DNA of 64,000 nt from an uncultured Bacteroidales bacterium (GTDB taxonomy: Bacteria; Bacteroidota; Bacteroidia; Bacteroidales; Bacteroidaceae), in the NCBI GenBank assembly GCA_902778625.1, contig CACYYM010000008.1, forward strand, positions 62,001 to 126,000, read 5' to 3'. Of the stretch, positions 26,272-31,885 are shown in pieces (positions within the stretch are counted from its first letter, which is position 1; every line of letters starts with the position of its first letter). Below the pieces are notes generated by a model. That model saw only the letters and a program-made list of their open reading frames with translations, did not search any database and was not told the DNA's origin. A program made the position numbers and the translations under genes.

Positions 26272-29200
26272 TTATAGTTTATCTATCTCCTGCATTATCT
26301 GTTCTGTCTGCTGGAGGACGTAGATGATGCGCTGGTAGTGCATGACGTCTTCGAAGCTGAGGGTCATGCCTTTGCGGTCTTTAAGCCATTTCTGTGCAGG
26401 CTGATAGCCGCCAATGTAGAACGTCCAAGCCGATTCTGGCACGCCCTCGAAGTATTGTTCGTTGTTTATATAGACGCGATTCTGCTCCCATCGATAGCAA
26501 TCCACTTGCGTAGTGCCTGCCACAGGGAAGGTGACGCCTGTTTTGTGTGGCAGGTCTTCCATCAAGTGCAACTTGCGAAGTTCTGCGCCCTTCTCCACCA
26601 AATCGCGGAACTTCTCCCAGTCTGTTGGATAAGGTATGCGAGGGAAGTCTATCTTCAGGAATTCCTTGTAGCGTTCACGATAGCTGGGAGAATGCAACAC
26701 GGCATAAATGTAGTCGAAGAGGTGTTGCGGATAGAGGACGCCATTATAATCGCTTGTTGGGTCAACCAAAACATCTTTTACCAAACAAGGAAGGTAGTTC
26801 AAGCCCTTTGCTATCTTTTCGTATATTTCCAAATTGAAGTTAGGAATACACTCCTCTACGCCCATGTTCTCCTTGTAGAGATAGAGGGGGAAGACATAAC
26901 CTGCACCCAAACGACCGGCAGTAGCAATGTAATTAAGATTGGTTATTGTGTTTGATACAAAGACAAATCTCCAATCATCAACACATTGCCTAGCAATAGA
27001 CATCGCAACATTGTTCCGATTTGTCAGATGCTTCATTACATCCTTTCTTGCTCTCTCTAATAACTTTTCATCGTAGTACAACCACCTTGTATCGAATACT
27101 CTATAAGCAAATTGATGTACAAAAGAATCCTTATATTCTGTTAAACTCTTTACATTATCCTTTAGGCTCACTTTGTCAAAGCTAACCATAGTAGCATCAT
27201 TTGATGTTACAACGCCAACATTATAGACCTTAAACAATTCATCAACCTTGAAACCCTTGTCGTACTCTTCTTGCAAGCCAAAGTCCTTTGGTACAAAGAA
27301 ATACATAGGTGCTTGAGGCCTTATCTCCTCGTACCCCGCATTTTCTATATTTGCACCATCGAGGAAGTCATATTTTTGTTGGCGTAATCCATAAAGGTCT
27401 TTATGGTACACCTTCCCAAGTTCGTCTTTACCCTTTTTGCCTGTCTTAACAAAAAGGTTGATACTAACCCCTTGCATAATATCAAAGACATTCTCGTCCT
27501 TGCTTCCATCAGGGCACGTCTCTTTCTTCTTTGAATTACCGTGTAAGTCAATGGTGTAAATCTTGTCAAAGGTTTTTAGCAGATTCCAGCGCATACCTCT
27601 GAATGTGGGATTGTCAAGATAACCATGAGGATTGATGAAGCCAATAACGCCTTCGCCATTCTTTTCTATGAAATATTGAGCAAGGCGGATGAACTTTACA
27701 TAGTCATCATTCAACCATTTAGGATTTCGCTCATTCAGCGATTCTTTCCCTCCTGGCTCTTTCTTGTAATCCTCCATCAGTTTCATAATCCACTCGCCTT
27801 TATTCTGGCTCTCGCCACTATACGGCGGGTTGCCAATCATCACCATTACAGGGCAGTCGCGCTTGATGACGTTTGCTTCCATTCCCTCGCGGCTGAGCCA
27901 TTGAGAGAAGAGAGTTGGCTGCTCTGTGGAGCACTCTTCGAGCGAGTTGGTCAGGTAGATGCGAAGTCGCTTGTCCGTCTTGTGCTGATAGCCTGTCTCG
28001 CCAAGCAACATGTCGAGTTTCAGGTGGGCAACGGCATAGGAAGCCATGAGAATCTCGAAGCCGTTCAAGCGAGGCAGGAGATGTTGCTCCACATATTGCT
28101 GCCAAATGCCTTGGTTGCCGCGATAGTGGTCGTAAATCTGATTCACCACCTCTGCCAGAAAAGTGCCTGTACCTGTGGCTGGGTCAAGAATCTGCACTTT
28201 GTGGAACGACTTCATTGTGTGCTTCATGCCGTCCTTCGTGCGGCGGTCGTAACGTTGTTCTTCCGACACTTCCTTTTGTATCGTCGAGTAGTCGGCCAGT
28301 CCGTCAGGCAATTCGAACTCTGTCTTCAGGATTTCATCTACAGCCCTCACAATGAAACCCACAACAGGCTGAGGTGTGTACCACACTCCCTTTGCCTTGC
28401 GCAACTTGGGATTGTATTCAGAAAGGAAATCCTCGTAGAAGTGAATCATGGGGTCGTGGTGGCGCTTGTCCTGTGTATAGGTGGACATGATTTTCCTGAT
28501 GTCCGTAACTTGGAAAACAGTCACGAGGTCGTCCACAACCCAGGCAATTCGCTCGTCGAGGTCGTTGCCTGCGAGATTGTTGAATATCTGACGCAGGAAT
28601 GGATTCGTCTTAGGTATGAGACGGGCTGCTTCTTCGCGACTGAAATCTTCCGGGGTATCGTCGTGCAAACGGGCTGCAAACATGCCGTAAGCAATCGTCT
28701 GGGCATAGATATCTGCAAAATCTTCTTTCTTCAAATCTTGTATGAGCACAAGTTTGAATGCCTCGTATTGTGCTTGCAGATTGTCGTTCTCGAGTGTGTC
28801 TTCCTCATCGTTCATCGCCGTCTCGATGATATTGGCCAGCAGACGTGCTTTGCCAGCCATCAGTTGTGCCAGACGGGAAGCCGAGGTGATGCGCTGGATG
28901 GCAGATGTCCCCAAGTGCTGAATCATGCCGGTGAACTTCTCTTCGGCTTCAGCAATAGCCACAATCTTGCCACCTTTCGTCTCTGCAATCCTTACACTAT
29001 CCACAAACTCGCCATTTTCGTAGAGATGAAAGTCCAGATAATCTGTGAAGATAATATAATCGAGTGCCTGCTTATAGCGGTCGAACTGCTCTTTATGGCC
29101 GTTCTTGTTGCGTCCGTCGAGGTCGTTATCGTTCACATCCTTTGCCTCCACAAAAAACACAGGCAGATGGTCTTTCTCCCTTTGAATGATGTAGTCAGGC

Positions 29201-29361
29201 GCACCACACTCGATATGCGCAGGCTCGTTAGTCACCACCATCTTTGGGAGCAGACTTTGCAGCAGGTCTTTCAGGGCAGGACGATACGAGTGCTCGCGAG
29301 CAATACCCGTCTTGTACTGCTTGTTCAGTTCGTCGATGTAAGTTTTTAGTTCAGCAGTCAT
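26272..29361 (-). CDS. Type IIG-like restriction-modification enzyme (nuclease plus N6-adenine methyltransferase)
   Basis: A 1029-aa single-chain enzyme. The N-terminal PD-(D/E)xK nuclease reads APDYII...FFVEAKD, with Asp56 and Glu72-Ala-Lys74 as the catalytic set. A helical linker (about 150-320) leads to GVWYTP (325-330), the SAM motif DPATGTGTF (393-401) and the adenine-methylase motif IV NPPY (511-514). The last 400 residues should be the DNA target-recognition region. No helicase motifs are seen, so it is not a full type ISP enzyme even though the methylase part resembles that group. It heads a three-gene minus-strand operon bounded by a promoter and a terminator. Confidence 0.88.
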   Translation of the reverse strand: MTAELKTYIDELNKQYKTGIAREHSYRPALKDLLQSLLPKMVVTNEPAHIECGAPDYIIQREKDHLPVFFVEAKDVNDNDLDGRNKNGHKEQFDRYKQALDYIIFTDYLDFHLYENGEFVDSVRIAETKGGKIVAIAEAEEKFTGMIQHLGTSAIQRITSASRLAQLMAGKARLLANIIETAMNDEEDTLENDNLQAQYEAFKLVLIQDLKKEDFADIYAQTIAYGMFAARLHDDTPEDFSREEAARLIPKTNPFLRQIFNNLAGNDLDERIAWVVDDLVTVFQVTDIRKIMSTYTQDKRHHDPMIHFYEDFLSEYNPKLRKAKGVWYTPQPVVGFIVRAVDEILKTEFELPDGLADYSTIQKEVSEEQRYDRRTKDGMKHTMKSFHKVQILDPATGTGTFLAEVVNQIYDHYRGNQGIWQQYVEQHLLPRLNGFEILMASYAVAHLKLDMLLGETGYQHKTDKRLRIYLTNSLEECSTEQPTLFSQWLSREGMEANVIKRDCPVMVMIGNPPYSGESQNKGEWIMKLMEDYKKEPGGKESLNERNPKWLNDDYVKFIRLAQYFIEKNGEGVIGFINPHGYLDNPTFRGMRWNLLKTFDKIYTIDLHGNSKKKETCPDGSKDENVFDIMQGVSINLFVKTGKKGKDELGKVYHKDLYGLRQQKYDFLDGANIENAGYEEIRPQAPMYFFVPKDFGLQEEYDKGFKVDELFKVYNVGVVTSNDATMVSFDKVSLKDNVKSLTEYKDSFVHQFAYRVFDTRWLYYDEKLLERARKDVMKHLTNRNNVAMSIARQCVDDWRFVFVSNTITNLNYIATAGRLGAGYVFPLYLYKENMGVEECIPNFNLEIYEKIAKGLNYLPCLVKDVLVDPTSDYNGVLYPQHLFDYIYAVLHSPSYRERYKEFLKIDFPRIPYPTDWEKFRDLVEKGAELRKLHLMEDLPHKTGVTFPVAGTTQVDCYRWEQNRVYINNEQYFEGVPESAWTFYIGGYQPAQKWLKDRKGMTLSFEDVMHYQRIIYVLQQTEQIMQEIDKL

Positions 29362-29379
29362 TATATATCAATTTGCCTG

Positions 29380-29411
29380 CAAAGTTACGAATCTTTTCTG
29401 TTCCCTGCAAA
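29380..29411 (-). promoter_or_regulatory. Promoter of the RM operon
   Basis: On the minus strand TAACTTTG (29380-29387) and TTTG (29408-29411), spaced 20 bp, give a consensus promoter 18 bases before the ATG. The leader is very short. Confidence 0.8.
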
Positions 29412-29461
29412 TCCTTTAGATAAAATGTGTGAGCGTGGGTTAATTTATTTTAGAGCGATGG

Positions 29462-29482
29462 CAGATGGCAGATGGCAGTTTC
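29462..29482. repeat. Inverted 21-bp copy of the island repeat
   Basis: CAGATGGCAGATGGCAGTTTC is the reverse complement of part of the 29-bp repeat; with 29629-29657 it forms an inverted pair around an A/T-only tract. Confidence 0.9.
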
Positions 29483-29541
29483 TATGTGAGCCATCTTTTC
29501 ATCTGCTGAGATTAAACAAAGTAAATAACTATAGAATATAG

Positions 29542-29594
29542 TTATATTATATATAATATATATAATATATATTATATATAATATAAAATTTTAA
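29542..29594. other. 53-bp A/T-only tract
   Basis: A run of only A and T made largely of TATAATATAT-type self-complementary steps, placed between the two inverted repeat copies. It could be easily melted or cruciform DNA. The surrounding region 29412-29716 holds no credible gene. Confidence 0.85.
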
Positions 29595-29628
29595 CCTTCC
29601 AGATTTTCTACTGCAATTAGTGCTCATA

Positions 29629-29657
29629 TGGAAACTGCCATCTGCCATCTGTACCAC
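29629..29657. repeat. 29-bp direct repeat, right copy
   Basis: Identical to 21364-21392 over 29 bases in the same orientation. Here it lies outside any gene, followed by an A/C-rich stretch. Read on the minus strand it encodes the same VQMADGSF as the end of the DUF3987 gene, so it may be a relic of such a gene or a recombination site. Confidence 0.95.
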
Positions 29658-29716
29658 CACACCACCACCCCCCAAAAATCCAGCGTGCTTTTTTGCGTGC
29701 TTATTTTAAGGAATTA

Positions 29717-29748
29717 TTTGCGCGCGCGCGCGAAAAGCCGTACCTTTG
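29717..29748 (+). promoter_or_regulatory. Consensus promoter with a CG-alternating spacer, for the second HU gene
   Basis: TTTG (29717-29720) and TACCTTTG (29741-29748) are 20 bp apart. The spacer begins with twelve alternating C and G bases (29721-29732). The leader to the HU ATG is about 230 bases and holds array D and two GC-rich repeats. Confidence 0.8.
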
Positions 29749-29762
29749 CATTGTGATTCGAA

Positions 29763-29845
29763 ACACATCACGCCGAGCGAACAGACTCGACACGTTGAGG
29801 TGCGCAACTCGACACGTCGAATTAGTTAACTCGGCAAGCAGAGAA
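29763..29845 (+). repeat. 22-bp-period tandem array D
   Basis: Units start at 29763 (degenerate), 29785, 29807 and 29829 (partial). The best two share ACTCGACACGT. The array lies in the predicted 5' leader of the HU gene. Confidence 0.85.
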
Positions 29846-29846
29846 A

Positions 29847-29984
29847 AGCCTCTCCTAAATCCTCTCCTCAAGGAAAGGACTTAAGGAAGGAAACTAAAAC
29901 TAACAATTACTAACCTTAACACCCGCTAACCTCTCCGCGGAATACAAAACTCCTCACCCTTGAGGGGGAGGACGGGAGGGGGCC
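29847..29984. repeat. Two GC-rich CTCC/GGAG palindromic repeats in the HU leader
   Basis: 29853-29878 reads CTCTCCTAAATCCTCTCCTC with a following AAGGAAAGGACT. 29950-29984 reads CTCCTCACCCTTGAGGGGGA and continues G-rich. Both resemble the elements at 31011-31040, 31536-31621 and 56747-56782. The second ends 3 bases before the ATG. Confidence 0.7.
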
Positions 29985-29987
29985 GAT

Positions 29988-30461
29988 ATGATCAACTATT
30001 CCATCTGTATCATGAGCGCGAAGCCCGGCACGAAGAAGGCCGACATCAGCGCTGAAACCGGCGGCACCAAGGCTTATGGTTCCGCTCAGGCCAACGCCAA
30101 GCTCACCTACGACCAGTTCGTGCAGCACATGGCCGACCACAACACCCCGTTCTCCAAGGGCACCATCAGCGGTGTCATCACCGACATGATTCGTTGCCTC
30201 CGCGAACAGCTCCTGGCCGGCAACATCGTCAGCCTTGGCGAACTTGGCAGTTTCCGTGTGGAACTTGGTTGCGAAGGCGCAGACACCACCGAGGAATTCG
30301 GCGCAGGCAACATCAAGGCCGTGAACGTCTGCTGGAATCCCGGCAAGGACTTCCGCAACCTCCGCGACGAGGCTCAGTTCCAGCTTGTCCCCAGCCGCAA
30401 GATGCAGGACGACGCCATCGAAGTCATCAAGAACACGGATACTATTCAGGGTTTGGAGTAA
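29988..30461 (+). CDS. Bacteroides-type HU-domain DNA-binding protein
   Basis: A 157-aa protein of the HU-like family found beside primase-like and lysozyme genes in Bacteroidales. It has the start INYSICIMSAKPGTKKADIS, a QANAKLTYDQFVQHMADH helix region and LLAGNIVSLGELGSFRVEL (the beta-arm core), ending with NIKAVNVCWNPGKDFRNLR. Codons are strongly C-ending and more GC-rich than the neighbours, suggesting high expression or a different origin. The long leader carries array D. A hairpin overlaps its stop codon. Confidence 0.9.
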   Translation: MINYSICIMSAKPGTKKADISAETGGTKAYGSAQANAKLTYDQFVQHMADHNTPFSKGTISGVITDMIRCLREQLLAGNIVSLGELGSFRVELGCEGADTTEEFGAGNIKAVNVCWNPGKDFRNLRDEAQFQLVPSRKMQDDAIEVIKNTDTIQGLE

Positions 30462-30478
30462 ATCTCCAACCCTGAATA
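30443..30478 (+). terminator. Hairpin over the HU stop codon, candidate terminator
   Basis: TATTCAGGGTTTGGAG (30443-30458) pairs with CTCCAACCCTGAATA (30464-30478) with one bulged T; the loop is the stop codon and two bases. Few T residues follow, so it may be a 3'-end stabiliser instead of a full terminator. Confidence 0.6.
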
Positions 30479-30936
30479 ATTCTTGGATGCTCTAGCACCA
30501 AGGCGCGATTGTAGTCGCGGAACAAAATTATTAAATTCAAAATTCAAAAAAAAAAGACTACGTCGTTTTGGAGAAAACAAAAACCATGAAAACCCTCGCC
30601 CGTGCTGCATGCTGCGCATTTGCCTTTAGTTGAAGTCAAGTCCTGTTTAAGCAAGCTTAACCATTCCTTGCCTCACCTACAGACAGCCTACGGCTTGCAG
30701 CACAGACGAGCAAAAAACAAGAAAAATCTTCTACTGATAGGGAAATTGTTTTTTATGTTTTTTTTTGAAAGTTTGAAGTCCGAAGGATTGTTCTGCAATT
30801 GGCAGTAAGATGGCGGAAGCTTGCTTACAGCCAGATTACTGACGATAGCAGGACAAGCACGAAGTGCCAAAGGTTCAAAAGGTTTTTTCGGTTTTTGTTA
30901 TATCTGTAAACAGTAAACAGTAAACGGTAAACTACT
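30479..30936. other. 458-bp intergenic region without a recognisable gene
   Basis: Contains A-rich heptad repeats (about 30530-30555), a 15-codon frame at 30586-30633 judged not real, T/A-rich stretches and a short GTAAACA-type tandem repeat at 30905-30932 directly before the next gene. No consensus promoter was seen. Confidence 0.6.
30905..30932. repeat. Short tandem repeat before the lysozyme-like gene
   Basis: Four copies of a 7-8 bp GTAAAC(A/G) unit end 4 bases before the ATG at 30937. A related TAACCTTTAACC pattern follows the gene at 31361-31383. Confidence 0.75.
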
Positions 30937-31371
30937 ATGACTCGAGGACTAAGAAACAACAATCCCCTGAATATCCGCAAAGTGCCAGGTACTCGATGGC
31001 AGGGCGAAGTTCTCCCCTTGAGGGGGAGCGGAGAGGGGGCTGGCGACAGGTCTTTTGTCCGCTTCGAATCCATCGAATATGGCATCCGAGCCGCCTTCGT
31101 TCTGCTTCGCACCTATTCCATTAAGTACAAAGCCAACTGCATCCAAGACATCATTTCTCGATGGGCACCCCCTTCGGAAAACGACACCGAAAAGTACATC
31201 AAGAACGTCTGCCTTTGGTCTGGACTGGGAGGCTTGCAACGGCTGACAGAAGAGGACTGGCCTAAACTTGTCTTGGCAATGGCAAGGCAAGAATGTGGGG
31301 CGCTCCTTTCAGAAGACGTCGTCCAAAAAGGCTTCCAGCTCTATCGAGAATCAGTAAACCGTAACCTTTAA
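30937..31371 (+). CDS. P5-like lysozyme/murein hydrolase family protein
   Basis: A 144-aa protein beginning RGLRNNNPLNIRKVPGTRWQG, the opening of the family annotated 'structural protein P5' (a lysozyme-like fold), followed by FVRFESIEYGIRAAFVLLRTY, IISRWAPPSENDTEKYI and LAMARQECG. It probably cleaves cell-wall peptidoglycan or derives from phage. Between GE (24) and the conserved FVRF there is an extra VLPLRGSGEGAG encoded by a GC-rich repeat (31011-31040); relatives have only a short turn there. It follows HU and precedes smalltalk, the known cassette order. Confidence 0.82.
   Translation: MTRGLRNNNPLNIRKVPGTRWQGEVLPLRGSGEGAGDRSFVRFESIEYGIRAAFVLLRTYSIKYKANCIQDIISRWAPPSENDTEKYIKNVCLWSGLGGLQRLTEEDWPKLVLAMARQECGALLSEDVVQKGFQLYRESVNRNL
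31011..31040 (+). repeat. GC-rich palindromic repeat inside the lysozyme-like gene
   Basis: TCTCCCCTTGAGGGGGAGCG followed by GAGAGGGGGC; 30 bases, so reading frame is kept. It is highly similar to the element directly before the HU gene. Confidence 0.8.
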
Positions 31372-31392
31372 CCTTTAACCATTACTAAAGCC

Positions 31393-31485
31393 ATGACACA
31401 AGATAACAAGAACAAATGGTCGGTGATAATCAACGTCATTCTCACCACACTGACCGCCATTTTGTCCGCATTCGGACTGGCATGA
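31393..31485 (+). CDS. Smalltalk-type micro-protein (30 aa)
   Basis: A 30-aa frame: charged start MTQDNKNKW, then one membrane helix SVIINVILTTLTAILSAFGL ending in Ala. This matches the 'smalltalk' proteins of about 30 residues that accompany HU and amidase or lysozyme genes in Bacteroidales. The stop TGA overlaps the next ATG (ATGA), which supports real translation. The function of the family is not known; a holin-like or toxin-like role is possible because it follows a lysozyme-like gene (inference). Confidence 0.7.
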   Translation: MTQDNKNKWSVIINVILTTLTAILSAFGLA

Positions 31486-31802
31486 AAAAGGTAAATCAGC
31501 CCACCCCCAAACCATCCCCAACAAAAGAACAAAAAGCCACCCCCAAAGGGGGCAATTGCCCGTTGGCAGCGGAGCAATTGGGGAGCGCAAGCGACGGAGG
31601 CCCGAAGGGTTTGGAGGGGGCTACCGCCTCTTTTCTCTTGGCTTTTGGTTGCGTTTTAGCAACTATCAGCCTCTTTATGCCGCCAGAAGGTGAGATTGAC
31701 GGCAGCGTTTTGATGCTTTTCGCCCAAATTCTCGTCTATGCAGGCAGCATATTCGGGGTGAAGATTTACATCAAAGACCTAATTAAGCGAGCAAACAAAT
31801 AA
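31482..31802 (+). CDS. Small two-TM membrane protein, last gene of the HU cassette
   Basis: 106 aa from the ATG that overlaps the smalltalk stop. A Pro/Lys-rich N-terminus (KKVNQPTPKPSPTK) is followed by a repeat-derived stretch (about 19-47), then two hydrophobic helices (ATASFLLAFGCVLATISLF and LFAQILVYAGSIFGVKIYI) and a basic end. I recognise no family; size and place fit a holin-like or accessory membrane protein. The GC-rich repeat at 31536-31621 makes up over a quarter of the coding region. Confidence 0.6.
   Translation: MKKVNQPTPKPSPTKEQKATPKGGNCPLAAEQLGSASDGGPKGLEGATASFLLAFGCVLATISLFMPPEGEIDGSVLMLFAQILVYAGSIFGVKIYIKDLIKRANK
31536..31621 (+). repeat. GC-rich repeat within the two-TM gene
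   Basis: Includes CACCCCCAAAGGGGGCAATT and later GGGTTTGGAGGGGGCT, with internal CCCCC-AAA-GGGGG and GCAATTGC palindromes. It resembles the dispersed CTCC/GGAG elements of this window but is longer. Confidence 0.65.
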
Positions 31803-31840
31803 AAGCGCAGGAAATGCTTTGAAGTTTGCCCGCTTTTTTT
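31801..31840 (+). terminator. Terminator of the HU cassette
   Basis: AAAAGCG (31801-31807) pairs with CGCTTTT (31831-31837), followed by T residues to 31840. The arm starts within the stop codon. The loop contains the -33 box of the next promoter. Confidence 0.7.
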
Positions 31841-31849
31841 GTAAATTTG
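31818..31849 (+). promoter_or_regulatory. Promoter of the LRR gene, nested in the terminator
   Basis: TTTG (31818-31821) and TAAATTTG (31842-31849), spaced 20 bp. The -33 box lies in the terminator loop and the spacer covers its 3' arm. Confidence 0.8.
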
Positions 31850-31885
31850 CATCGAAAATTCCAAAAACTATAAACTTTTTTGATT

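Noticed and set aside
27625..29349. 574-codon open frame antisense to the RM enzyme
   Set aside because: The minus-strand product has intact nuclease and methylase motifs and its own promoter; the plus frame has none.
29693..29884. 63-codon frame across the HU promoter
   Set aside because: It overlaps the -33/-7 promoter and array D and has no family resemblance.
30586..30633. 15-codon frame MKTLARAACCAFAFS after the HU gene
   Set aside because: Too short, no promoter and no clear lipobox or helix; it could be a relic but nothing supports translation.
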